Assembly (NCBI RefSeq): GCF_036127095.1
Contig: NZ_CP108006.1
Span: 5,447,501 to 5,511,500, forward strand
Reading direction: 5' to 3'
DNA length: 64,000 nt
Source: Streptomyces sp. NBC_00335
GTDB lineage: Bacteria > Actinomycetota > Actinomycetes > Streptomycetales > Streptomycetaceae
Shown here: positions 25,535 to 33,391 of the stretch, one piece after another
Layout of the letters: each line of letters begins with the position of its first letter
Numbering within the stretch: position 1 is the stretch's first letter
Notes under the pieces: generated by a model
Seen by the model: only the letters and a program-made list of their open reading frames with translations
Database searches by the model: none
Told to the model about the DNA's origin: nothing
Translations under genes and position numbers: made by a program

Positions 25535-26035
25535 TCAGGCGGTGTCCCCCGAGGTCAGCCGCTTGGCCTGGGCGCGGCCGACCTCGGCGGCGCGGTGCAG
25601 GTAGTCGGCGATGACGGCGAGTTCGGTGTCGGAGTAGCTCGCCAGAACGGCGCCGAAGGCGCGGCCGGGAGTCTCCCAGGCGGCGCCGATCCGGTCGCGG
25701 GCCGTGGGGGAGAGGGTGACGAGGGAGCGGCGGCGGTCGTTCGGGTCGGCGTGCCGCTCGACGGTGCCGGCCTTGACCAGGCGGTCCACGAGGCGGGTGG
25801 CGGAGCCGGAGGTCAGGCCGGTGAGGCGGGCGATGTCACCGGTGCTGACCGGGGCGGGCTCCATGTCGAGGAGGGCCACGCACTGCATGTCGGTGGGGTG
25901 CAGGCCGACGTGGTCGGCCATGGCCTGGTTGAAGAGCGAGTAGTCGGCGTAGTGCCGCTGGCTCTCGGTGACGATGCGCGCGAGCAGCTCGGCGCGGGTC
26001 CACTCATCACTCGAACGAGCGTAATCGGTTGACAT
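25535..26035 (-). CDS. MarR-family transcriptional regulator
   Basis: This 166-residue winged-helix repressor starts at ATG 26035 with GGAGAA upstream. The DNA-binding part is STGDIARLTGLTSGSATRLV, with a wing EERHADPNDRR-like segment (ERHADPNDRRRS). It is divergent from the NmrA-like reductase gene. The interval holds a perfect 12-bp-arm inverted repeat plus an extra half site, so autorepression and control of the reductase are likely. Confidence 0.9.
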   Translation of the reverse strand: MSTDYARSSDEWTRAELLARIVTESQRHYADYSLFNQAMADHVGLHPTDMQCVALLDMEPAPVSTGDIARLTGLTSGSATRLVDRLVKAGTVERHADPNDRRRSLVTLSPTARDRIGAAWETPGRAFGAVLASYSDTELAVIADYLHRAAEVGRAQAKRLTSGDTA

Positions 26036-26060
26036 GGGCTTCTCCGTGGTCCAAATTTAT

Positions 26061-26101
26061 CTGTGTGACGCAGAGATTGCGTCACACAGAATCTGCGTCA
26101 C
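26061..26101. promoter_or_regulatory. MarR operator with perfect 12-bp arms and an extra half site
   Basis: CTGTGTGACGCA (26061-26072) and TGCGTCACACAG (26078-26089) are perfect complements around GAGAT. TGCGTCAC is repeated at 26094-26101. The whole lies between the divergent MarR (26035) and NmrA-like (26138) genes. Confidence 0.8.
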
Positions 26102-26137
26102 GTATTCAGTCTAGAACAGGAAGAGCAGGAATCCGCC

Positions 26138-27025
26138 ATGTCGAACACCCCGAACACTCCGAACACCCCGACCGCGTCGAACACGCCGAGCGCGTCGAAG
26201 ACGCCGCAGACCCTCGTCACCGGGGGCCGCGGCTCCGTCGCCCGAGGTCTCTCGTCCCTCCTCGCCGCCCACGGCGTCCCACACCGCCTCGCATCCCGCG
26301 CGCCGGACACACCCGGCACCGTCCGCTGCGACCTCACCGATCCAGCGACCTTCCCCGAAGCCCTCGCCGGCGTCCGCTCCGTCTTCCTCTACGCCGAGGC
26401 CGCCGCCATCGATGCCTTCGTGAAGGAGGCCGTCGGCGCCGGCGTCGAGCACGTCGTCCTCCTGTCCTCCTCCTCGGTCCTCGCCCCCGACGCCGCCGAC
26501 AGCCCCCTCGCCGCCTCCCACCTCGCGGTGGAACGAGCCCTGCTCGCCTCCCCGCTGCGCACCACCCTGCTGCGCCCCGGATCCTTCGCGAGCAATGCCC
26601 TCGGCTGGGCCTGGCCGATGAAATCGGGCCGTCCGGTCCACCTGCCGTACCCCGGTGCGTACAGCGACCCGGTCCACGAGACCGACCTCGCCGAAGCCGC
26701 CTTCGCGGTCCTCACCGACCCCTCGCTCGGAGGGCGCGCGTACACCCTGACCGGGCCGCGGACGCTGACCTTCGCCGCCCAGCTGGCCATACTGGGCGAC
26801 GCTCTCGGCCGCCCCATACCCTTCGAGCCGGTCTCGCGCGAGCAGTGGAAGTCCGAGGTCGACGGCTACATACCCGGCCCGTATGCGGAGGCCCTGTTCG
26901 ACTTCTGGTCCGCCTCGGACGGCCTCCCCGTTGATCTCACCGACGACCTCGAACGGCTCACCGGGCACGCGCCGCGCACCTTCGAGACCTGGTCGGTGGA
27001 TCATGCCGACGCATTCCGGGCGTAG
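26138..27025 (+). CDS. NmrA-like NAD(P)-binding oxidoreductase
   Basis: This 295-residue atypical short-chain reductase has the nucleotide loop TLVTGGRGSVARGL after an odd N-terminal NTP/TAS repeat of about 23 residues. It continues with CDLTDPATF, VVLLSSSSVL, the TLLRPGSFASNAL strand and DLAEAAFAVL, the usual NmrA/azoreductase-like series. The YxxxK pair is replaced by SHLAVE, as in NmrA members that act as redox sensors or quinone reductases. It is divergent from a MarR gene with a strong operator, so it is probably inducible. Confidence 0.87.
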   Translation: MSNTPNTPNTPTASNTPSASKTPQTLVTGGRGSVARGLSSLLAAHGVPHRLASRAPDTPGTVRCDLTDPATFPEALAGVRSVFLYAEAAAIDAFVKEAVGAGVEHVVLLSSSSVLAPDAADSPLAASHLAVERALLASPLRTTLLRPGSFASNALGWAWPMKSGRPVHLPYPGAYSDPVHETDLAEAAFAVLTDPSLGGRAYTLTGPRTLTFAAQLAILGDALGRPIPFEPVSREQWKSEVDGYIPGPYAEALFDFWSASDGLPVDLTDDLERLTGHAPRTFETWSVDHADAFRA

Positions 27026-27108
27026 GGCCGTCTTCCCTGGCCCCAGGCATCTCCGTCGGCAGAGGTGCGTGTTAGCGTCCGCCGATTGATCGATTGCAGG
27101 GGGGAAGC

Positions 27109-28827
27109 ATGCGAAGGCTTTTGAGTATCGGCAGCGCGGTGGCGCTGCTCGTCACCGGCGGTGTCTTGGGTGCGGGGGCGGCCGTGGCGGCCGGGGACCC
27201 GACGTTCTTCTTCGACCCGGTCGTGGACAAGGTCCTGATGCCCGGCGAGGAGCGGATCGAGCTGTCGCCCTCCGGTTGGGGTGGGCAGAACGGCGGACAG
27301 CCGGACGGTACGTACATCTACGCGCTGAGCAAGAAGCCCCTCACGGATGCCGGCTGGACCGGCGGCGGGGTGCCGACCGGGTTGAGCGTCGACCCGACGG
27401 ACGAGTGCGCGCCGAAGGCCGGGATCGCCGGGGTGTACCTGTGTGACGTGAAGGAGTGGGGTCACCCGACGCCCCGGATAGCGACGGCGGCCACCGCGCC
27501 GGATGGCGCGACGGCCTACTACGGCCTCGTCTACGTGCCGCGCGGGGCCAGCATCAGCGCGGGTATCAAGGAGGCGCAGACCGCGGGCTCCAAGGACATC
27601 GGACCGCGCCGGGCACACGCGACGGTCACGGTGAAGAGCAACGCACACGTCGCGCAGAACACGATGGCGCTCTCGACGCCCACGCTGCCGGCCGGTGGTT
27701 TCGTGAAGCACACGGTGAAGCTGCACGCTGTCGACAAGGGGCGGCTGCGGCTGTATCCGTCCCCGGCACCGGGCTTCCGGCGCTGGGACGACGGTGAGCT
27801 GAAGGTCGCCGCCGGGTTCGACGCCGGTGGCGCCGCCGGGGCCGGCTGCTCCCAGGAATGGGGCCTGTTCGACGGCCTCGCGTGTGACATCAAGAAGCCC
27901 GGCGACTACACGCTCACCTACACGCTGACGGCGGAGGCGACCGCGCCGGCATGGAAGGTGCGCACCACTGCGGTCTACGACGTGTACACCTCCGGCACGG
28001 GCAACCCGGAGGAGACCTCGGACTTCGCCGTCGCCAGTTCCACCCCGGTGACCCAGCGATTCCGGCTCGTGGGCCGGGACGCCGAGGGCGGTCTGTGGGA
28101 CTACCGGGGCACGGGCAAGGCCGCCGAGCCGTTCACGCCGGTCGACCCGGTCGGGGGCAGTTTCGACTGGAGCCAGTACACCGCGCTGACCCGGCTGGAG
28201 CCGGTGACCGTGCAGAGCACCGGGCGGGGTGCGGTGGGGCGGGACAAGGCCGGGGTGCTGTGGTTCCACCCGACCTCCGGTGACGGCTCCATATACAAGG
28301 ACCGGATACGGGTCGGTGGCGGCTGGAACATCTTCAACGCGCTCGTCGGCGTCTCCGACGTGACCGGCGACAAGAAGGCGGACCTGCTGGCGCGCGACGC
28401 CGAGGGTGGCCTGTGGCTGTACCCGGGCACGGGCCTGGACGCGAAGCCGTTCGGGAGCAGGGTCAAGGTCGGCACCAGCTGGAACATCTACGACCAGCTC
28501 GTCGGCGGCACCGATCTGACCGGTGACGGCAAGGCCGACGTGGTGGCGCGGGACAAGGCGGGCAACCTCTGGTTCTACCAGGGCACGGGGGTGGCTGCGA
28601 AGCCGCTCTCGGCCAGGAAGCAGATAGGTACCGGCTGGCAGATCTACGACTCGATCGTGGCGCCGGGTGACCTGACCTCGGACGGCAAGGCCGACATGGT
28701 GGCGCGGGACAAGTCGGGCAACCTGTGGCTGTACCAGGGCACGGGAGTCGCGGCGAAGCCGTTCGGCTCGCGGGTGAAGGTCAGTGTCCTCGGTACCGGC
28801 TTCGGCAGGTACAACCTGCTGTTCTGA
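27109..28827 (+). CDS. Secreted protein with C-terminal FG-GAP/VCBS-like repeats
   Basis: This 572-residue extracellular protein starts at ATG 27109 after a GGGGGGA ribosome site. The signal peptide is residues 1-27 (AGAAVAAG). The N-terminal half is beta-rich with two Cys pairs and is not recognised. From about residue 320 there are five ~48-residue repeats with the signature RDxxGxLWxYxGTG and DLTGDGKAD, an Asp-rich calcium-binding pattern that folds as a beta-propeller. Such modules occur in Streptomyces secreted esterases and tachylectin-like proteins. No catalytic residues are evident; it may bind a surface or sugar. Confidence 0.8.
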   Translation: MRRLLSIGSAVALLVTGGVLGAGAAVAAGDPTFFFDPVVDKVLMPGEERIELSPSGWGGQNGGQPDGTYIYALSKKPLTDAGWTGGGVPTGLSVDPTDECAPKAGIAGVYLCDVKEWGHPTPRIATAATAPDGATAYYGLVYVPRGASISAGIKEAQTAGSKDIGPRRAHATVTVKSNAHVAQNTMALSTPTLPAGGFVKHTVKLHAVDKGRLRLYPSPAPGFRRWDDGELKVAAGFDAGGAAGAGCSQEWGLFDGLACDIKKPGDYTLTYTLTAEATAPAWKVRTTAVYDVYTSGTGNPEETSDFAVASSTPVTQRFRLVGRDAEGGLWDYRGTGKAAEPFTPVDPVGGSFDWSQYTALTRLEPVTVQSTGRGAVGRDKAGVLWFHPTSGDGSIYKDRIRVGGGWNIFNALVGVSDVTGDKKADLLARDAEGGLWLYPGTGLDAKPFGSRVKVGTSWNIYDQLVGGTDLTGDGKADVVARDKAGNLWFYQGTGVAAKPLSARKQIGTGWQIYDSIVAPGDLTSDGKADMVARDKSGNLWLYQGTGVAAKPFGSRVKVSVLGTGFGRYNLLF

Positions 28828-28834
28828 GAAACGC

Positions 28835-28872
28835 GGAAGGCCCCGGTCCGCTTTCGCGTACCGGGGCCTTCC
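28835..28872 (+). terminator. Terminator between the secreted repeat protein and tRNA-His
   Basis: A perfect 13-bp stem (28835-28847 with 28860-28872) has a 12-nt loop and lies 7 bases after the stop at 28827. Since tRNA-His on the other strand ends at 28878, the hairpin could also stop tRNA transcription. Confidence 0.8.
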
Positions 28873-28877
28873 CACAG

Positions 28878-28950
28878 GGTGAGTGACGGGACTTGAACCC
28901 GCGGCCACCTGGACCACAACCAGGTGCTCTACCAACTGAGCTACACCCAC
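28878..28950 (-). tRNA. tRNA-His (GTG anticodon)
   Basis: The minus-strand tRNA has acceptor GTGGGTG/CACTCAC, D arm TAGCTCAGTTGGTAGAGC, anticodon stem CCTGG/CCAGG with loop TTGTGGT (anticodon GTG, plus bases 28915-28917) and T arm GGTTCAAGTCC. The extra G-1 typical of tRNA-His is encoded at 28951 and faces C73. Confidence 0.95.
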
Positions 28951-29046
28951 CATGTCCGGTCGGAAAACCGACCGGCCGAAGAAAAGGGTACAGGGTCCGG
29001 GAGGGTGCTCGCTCCCCCCTTTGTCCGCACCCCTCTCCGGTGGGTG

Positions 29047-29649
29047 CTAGGCGCCGGGGACGACGTGCTTGGCGGCGATGGTGCGCGCCGTGTCCGAGTC
29101 CGGACCGGGCTGCGGTACGAAGACGGCCTCCCGGTAGTAGCGCAGCTCGGCGATGGACTCCTTGATGTCCGCGAGCGCCCGGTGGTTGCCGTTCTTCGGC
29201 GGGCTGTTGAAGTAGGCGCGCGGGTACCAGCGGCGTGCCAGCTCCTTGATCGAGGACACGTCCACGATCCGGTAGTGCAGGTACCCCTCCAGCGCGGCCA
29301 TGTCGCGCAGCAGGAAGCCGCGGTCGGTGCCGACCGTGTTTCCGCAGAGCGGGGCCTTGCGGGGTTCCTTCACGTGTTCCCGTACGTAGGCCAGGACCTG
29401 TGCCTCCGCGTCCGCGAGGGTGGTCCCGCCGGCCAGCTCGTCGAGCAGGCCGGACGACGTGTGCATCTCGCGCACCACGTCGGGCATGGTTTCCAGGGCC
29501 GCGTCCGGCGGGCGGATCACAATGTCCACGCCTTCGCCGAGCACGTTGAGCTCCGAGTCGGTGACCAGTGCGGCCACCTCGATAAGTGCGTCGTCCGTCA
29601 ACGAGAGCCCGGTCATCTCGCAGTCGATCCACACCATGCGATCGTTCAT
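29047..29649 (-). CDS. orn: Oligoribonuclease Orn
   Basis: This DEDDh 3'-5' exoribonuclease of 200 residues degrades di- to pentaribonucleotides, including pGpG from cyclic-di-GMP breakdown. Exo I is WIDCEMTGL (Asp and Glu), Exo II is [12 protein letters not shown], and Exo III has [12 protein letters not shown] (His and Asp). The ATG at 29649 follows GGTGGGG. It lies directly downstream of adpA, the order known in S. coelicolor (SCO2792-SCO2793). A 15-bp hairpin between the genes suggests partial uncoupling. It functions with the window's GGDEF-EAL protein only by inference. Confidence 0.95.
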   Translation of the reverse strand: MNDRMVWIDCEMTGLSLTDDALIEVAALVTDSELNVLGEGVDIVIRPPDAALETMPDVVREMHTSSGLLDELAGGTTLADAEAQVLAYVREHVKEPRKAPLCGNTVGTDRGFLLRDMAALEGYLHYRIVDVSSIKELARRWYPRAYFNSPPKNGNHRALADIKESIAELRYYREAVFVPQPGPDSDTARTIAAKHVVPGA

Positions 29650-29665
29650 GCGCCCCACCTTATGC

Positions 29666-29721
29666 GGAAGGTCCCCCGCAACGGTGACCACCGAGGTGAC
29701 CACTGCTGCGGGGGACCTTCC
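29666..29721 (-). terminator. 15-bp hairpin between adpA and orn
   Basis: GGAAGGTCCCCCGCA (29666-29680) pairs perfectly with 29707-29721. The 26-nt loop carries a tandem GGTGACCAC (two copies). It lies 12 bases after the adpA stop and 17 bases before the orn start, so it can terminate adpA or act as a read-through control of orn. Confidence 0.7.
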
Positions 29722-29732
29722 CGGGACCTCTG

Positions 29733-30902
29733 TTACGCGTGCTCGCGCAGCACCCGGCCCGGGGCGTACAGCTCCGTCACCGTGGGACCGGAAGCGGCCA
29801 GGGCCGCGGCCGCCCGCTGCGGCTGCGGAGTGCGCTGGTGCGGGACCGGCGAATCCGACAGCTGAGCCACCTGGACCACGTCGGCCTGCGGGCGGCGGGC
29901 CCGGTAGGCGGAGCGGTAGGCGGCCGGGGAGGACCCCAGCTGGCGGCGGAAGTGCCCGCGCAGCGCGACCGGCGAGCGGAACCCGCAGCGTCCGGCGACC
30001 TCGTCGACCGAGTAGTCGGAGGTCTCCAGCAGCCGCTGCGCCTGAAGCACCCGCTGGGTGATCAGCCACTGCAGCGGCGCACTGCCGGTGAGCGAGCGGA
30101 ACCGCCGGTCGAACGTGCGCCTGCTCATGTAGGCGCGCGCCGCCAGCGTCTCCACGTCGAACTGCTCGTGGAGGTGCTCCAGGGCCCAGGCGACGACCTC
30201 GGCCAGCGGGTCGGCGCCGATCTCTTCCGGCAGCGACCGGTCGAGGTAGCGTTCCTGGCCACCCGTGCGGCGCGGCGGGACGACGAGCCTGCGGGCCAGT
30301 GCTCCCGCCGCCTCGCTGCCGTGGTCCGTGCGCACGATGTGCAGGCACAGATCGATTCCGGCCGCGGTGCCCGCGGACGTCAGCACGTCGCCGTCGTCGA
30401 CGAACAGCTCGCGCGGATCGACGTGGACGGACGGGTAGCGCTTGGCCAGCGTCGGCGCGTACATCCAGTGCGTCGTCGCGGGCCGGCCGTCCAGCAGACC
30501 GGCGGCGGCGAGCACGAATGCCCCCGTGCACAGTCCGACGATCCGGGCCCCCTCCTCGTGCGCCAAACGCAGCGCTTCGAGCGCCTCCGGCGGCGGAGGC
30601 GAGGTGATGGAACGCCACGCGGGAACGACGACCGTGCCTGCCCGGGCGATCGCCTCCAGCCCGTATGGCGCGGTCAGTTCGAGTCCGCCGGTGGTCCTCA
30701 GCGGACCGTCCTCACCGGCGCACACGAGCAATCGGTAGCGTGGAACTCCCGCGTCCTGCCGGTCAATGCCGAACACGGAAAGTGGAATGGAGCTCTCGAA
30801 GATCGGTCCGCCGCTGAAGAGCAGCACCGCGACGATCTCCCTGCGGCGACGCCCCGCGAGCTTCCTGCCGTCTACGACGACGGCGGTGGAATCCTGGCTC
30901 AT
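29733..30902 (-). CDS. adpA: AdpA, pleiotropic developmental activator
   Basis: This AraC/XylS-family regulator of 389 residues controls hundreds of developmental and secondary-metabolism genes in Streptomyces. The N-terminal DJ-1/PfpI-like dimerisation domain (about residues 22-190, with [16 protein letters not shown]) is joined to the twin helix-turn-helix domain (about 230-325, [17 protein letters not shown] and [20 protein letters not shown]). The long Pro/Gln-rich tail is typical. The orn neighbour confirms the identity. On direct reading the coding strand has no TTA codon, unlike the TTA carried by most adpA genes, so bldA-tRNA control at this gene seems absent. Confidence 0.95.
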   Translation of the reverse strand: MSQDSTAVVVDGRKLAGRRRREIVAVLLFSGGPIFESSIPLSVFGIDRQDAGVPRYRLLVCAGEDGPLRTTGGLELTAPYGLEAIARAGTVVVPAWRSITSPPPPEALEALRLAHEEGARIVGLCTGAFVLAAAGLLDGRPATTHWMYAPTLAKRYPSVHVDPRELFVDDGDVLTSAGTAAGIDLCLHIVRTDHGSEAAGALARRLVVPPRRTGGQERYLDRSLPEEIGADPLAEVVAWALEHLHEQFDVETLAARAYMSRRTFDRRFRSLTGSAPLQWLITQRVLQAQRLLETSDYSVDEVAGRCGFRSPVALRGHFRRQLGSSPAAYRSAYRARRPQADVVQVAQLSDSPVPHQRTPQPQRAAAALAASGPTVTELYAPGRVLREHA

Positions 30903-31278
30903 GGCGCTAAGCCCCCCTTGGGTGTCGCGACTCCTTGGTCTGGTCGCACCTGCACGTATCCCCTCGGCCTTGCACGTGGCTCCCCCGCCGTAAATACATG
31001 ATCGAATCTACTGCGTCCCGTGGTGTCGGCGTGACAAGTTCAGCACGCAGCGCTATGTCGACTTGGCAACTTGGCGAAAAGCATTCGATCAGGAAGCGTT
31101 CCACTCCGCTACCCGGGTGGAAAGCGCACTGTCCGGCCATGGCCAGTACTCGTAGGGTCAAAGACCCCCTGTGGCGCCGTAGTCGCTGATGGTGAGGGGG
31201 GTGGGGGGACATTCCGGCAAGGGGGGTGACCTGCCGGGAAGTTGGCTGAAAACATGCGGGTGTGGATGTGCGAATAAG
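30903..31278. other. adpA upstream region, no gene seen
   Basis: These 376 bases separate adpA from the 138-aa membrane protein gene, both on the minus strand. Long adpA leaders with many regulator sites are known in the genus. I found a GGGGGG ribosome site before adpA and an AT-richer block (30993-31075) where promoters are likely, but no clear BldD, ArpA or AdpA consensus. Confidence 0.5.
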
Positions 31279-31695
31279 TCAGTCTTGAGGGGACATCCCA
31301 GAGGAAACCTGACATCCGCGCTGGCCCCCGGCCCCGGCGCGCGAGTGCCGGCCCCGATGCGAGGGCGTCAATCGGTCCTCCGCGAGGATCCGGGCGGCAC
31401 TGCGCTCCGTCCGCTCGGAGTGGCGCAGCAGCACCCGGCAGGCCGCCGTGACGGCGGCGAGGCCCAGGGTGGCGACGGCGGCCCCGCCGAAGGAGGTCCC
31501 GTAGACGACGAGGACCACGGGGACGAGCAGGCAGCTGAAGGCGGCCCATCGCACCACGTCACCCGCGGGGTCCCCGTGGGGTCGCCGAGCGGCCTGCACG
31601 GACGAGTGAAGGGGAGGGGGTGGCGTGTGGACGGACTGCGTCGGCTGAGCGGGCGACTGAGCGGGCTGGACGGGGTGAACCGGATGACCGGGCAC
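31279..31695 (-). CDS. Small membrane protein upstream of adpA (138 aa)
   Basis: GTG at 31695 is chosen because GGGAG lies 6 nt upstream; the open frame to 31788 has no such site. A Pro/Gln/His-rich N-terminus (about 45 residues) precedes two adjacent hydrophobic helices (FSCLLVPVVLVVYG and VATLGLAAVTAACRVLL). A basic, Ser/Gly-rich tail follows. No domain was recognised. A small gene in this place next to adpA is expected from S. coelicolor synteny. Confidence 0.65.
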   Translation of the reverse strand: MPGHPVHPVQPAQSPAQPTQSVHTPPPPLHSSVQAARRPHGDPAGDVVRWAAFSCLLVPVVLVVYGTSFGGAAVATLGLAAVTAACRVLLRHSERTERSAARILAEDRLTPSHRGRHSRAGAGGQRGCQVSSGMSPQD

Positions 31696-32074
31696 GGCGT
31701 GCTCCCTGCGGGCTCTTCCTGGACGGTCGGACTCCTGTCCAACGGCGTGCGGCGCGGCTCGGTCACTGCGCGCACGGGTGGCGCACACCCGATGGGGTGC
31801 TCCTGGTCACTGGCTGTAGGGGGCAGCGGACATTGCCAAGGAGGCGTGGCTGCGGCATGCTCCCTGGGACGCTCTCCAAGGGCGGCATGACCTGTGCAGC
31901 ACAGGAGTGTCGCCGTACCCTGGTGGGTATGGGCTTGGGAAGATGCTTCCCGGACAGAGCTCGGTCACACTGAGTTGTCGTTTTCTGGAATCGTCCCGCT
32001 TGAATCGTCGCTTCCGCCTACTGGCGCCCCGCCCCCTTGTCCCTTCCCCTGAGGACCTCTTCGCCGAGACACCC
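31696..32074. other. Divergent intergenic region
   Basis: These 379 bases lie between the small membrane protein gene and the universal stress protein gene. The stress-protein frame is open from 31907 but the product's conserved part starts at 32075. No operator, RNA or terminator was recognised. Confidence 0.4.
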
Positions 32075-32605
32075 ATGGCCGGTCACGAATTCTCCGAACC
32101 CGCGGACCGTAAGCGCAAACGCCTCGCCGACCCCGAATCGGCCGACCTGCGCGCGGTGGAACAACCACGTCATCCCTGCGACCCGGCCTTCCGGCACGGG
32201 GTCGTGGTGGGCTTCGACGGATCCACGTCCAGTGAGCGCGCCCTCGCGTACGCGATCGGGATGGCGCGTCGCTCAGGCTCCGGTCTGATCATCGTCCATG
32301 TCGCGAACCGGCTGCCCACCACCGTGTGGGCGGGCTGTGAGCCGCCGGTCTTCGTGGACGTGCCGGACCACCGCACCGAGGTGCTGGGGCTGGAGCTGGC
32401 CTGCGCGGACTACCTCTCCGAGGTTCCGTGGATCCTCGTCGAGCGGGGCGGGGACATCTGCCACGAGCTGGAGGAGGTCGGCCGGGAGTACTCGGCGGAC
32501 GCCATCGTGGTCGGCTCCACGCACGGCATCGTCGGCCGGATCTTCGGATCGGTGGCGGGCCGGCTGGCGAAGCGGGCGCAGCGACCGGTCGTTGTCATCC
32601 CGTAA
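32075..32605 (+). CDS. Universal stress protein (UspA family)
   Basis: This single-domain ATP-binding Usp has 176 residues from ATG 32075. The charged head (PADRKRKRLADPE) is followed by the Usp core: VVVGFDGSTSSERAL with the first Asp/Ser, HVANRLP, and the C-terminal nucleotide loop GSTHGIVGRIFGSV (Gly-x2-Gly-x9-Gly-Ser pattern), ending in RPVVVIP. Usp proteins bind ATP and respond to stress or hypoxia in actinobacteria. The frame is open upstream to 31907 but lacks a ribosome site there. Confidence 0.88.
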   Translation: MAGHEFSEPADRKRKRLADPESADLRAVEQPRHPCDPAFRHGVVVGFDGSTSSERALAYAIGMARRSGSGLIIVHVANRLPTTVWAGCEPPVFVDVPDHRTEVLGLELACADYLSEVPWILVERGGDICHELEEVGREYSADAIVVGSTHGIVGRIFGSVAGRLAKRAQRPVVVIP

Positions 32606-32704
32606 CCGACTGTATGTCGATTGTGCGGTTGTGCACCCCCATGTAAGGGGTAGATAAAGGCTGCTGGGACGCAGCAAACAACTGCAGATCGAAGGGAGCC
32701 CGCC

Positions 32705-33274
32705 GTGGACAATGGTGTCTCTGCGGGAAGCACGGCCTCGACTTCGACCCTCGGGCACATCGCCCTGGGTCTCACCCTTCTCGCGTTCGGTATCGGTACC
32801 ACCGGCATCATCGACGGTGTGACCGCGGCCAACTCCGTGTCGCTCGCCATGTACCTCGGCGGCCTCGCGCTGTTCGTCCTCGGAGTCCTCGAGTACCGCG
32901 GCGGCAACGGCTTCAACGGCACGGCCTTCGCGGGCCTCGGCACCTTCTGGTTCATCTGGGCCAACGGGGCCGACGGAAAGGTTTCGGCAGACGCGGCCGG
33001 AATGTTCCTCGTGCTGTTCGCCATGCTGGCACTGACCCTCACCGCCGCGGCCTCGGGCGGGCTGTTCGGGCAGGGCGTGTACGGCCTGTTCACCCTCTCC
33101 CTGCTGCTCCTGGCGATAGGCACCTTCGCCGAGAGCGACGGGCTGGCCAAGGCGGCCGGCTGGGTGGCGGCGCTCGCCGGACTGCTGGCCTGGTACGGGG
33201 CCACCGCGGCGCTGGCGAGCTGGCCGATGGCCTTCGGGAAGGGTTCGCGTCGCGGCGCGGTCGCCGCGAGCTGA
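32705..33274 (+). CDS. GPR1/FUN34/YaaH-family (acetate-type) transporter
   Basis: This 189-residue membrane protein has six hydrophobic helices and the family layout of SatP/YaaH acetate-succinate channels. The usual NPAPLGL start of helix 1 is changed to STLGHIALGLTLLAFG. FNGTAFAGLGTFWFIWAN is helix 3, and YRGGNGF precedes it. GTG at 32705 has AGGGAG upstream. It carries the GlmS-facing terminator. Substrate by family: acetate or a related small acid. Confidence 0.85.
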   Translation: MDNGVSAGSTASTSTLGHIALGLTLLAFGIGTTGIIDGVTAANSVSLAMYLGGLALFVLGVLEYRGGNGFNGTAFAGLGTFWFIWANGADGKVSADAAGMFLVLFAMLALTLTAAASGGLFGQGVYGLFTLSLLLLAIGTFAESDGLAKAAGWVAALAGLLAWYGATAALASWPMAFGKGSRRGAVAAS

Positions 33275-33327
33275 CGGACCACGCAGCACCACGTAGGACG
33301 TACGGCGCACGACGCGCACCGTACGAA

Positions 33328-33356
33328 AAGGCCCCCGGGGGATCCCCGGGGGCCTT
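33328..33356. terminator. Bidirectional terminator between YaaH-type gene and glmS
   Basis: A 13-bp stem (AAGGCCCCCGGGG, 33328-33340, with 33344-33356) has a 3-nt loop and A-rich and T-rich flanks. It lies between the converging stops at 33274 and 33392. Confidence 0.85.
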
Positions 33357-33391
33357 CCTCGTGCGCGTGTGACCTACAAGGTCTGCGCGAC

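Noticed and set aside
30903..31278. BldD, ArpA or AdpA consensus sites upstream of adpA
   Set aside because: Partial matches such as TGGCGAAAAG and GTGACAAGTT were seen but each misses key positions.
31109..31890. Overlapping plus and minus frames in the adpA upstream area
   Set aside because: Only the minus frame ending at 31279 has membrane helices and a ribosome site; the others are shadows.
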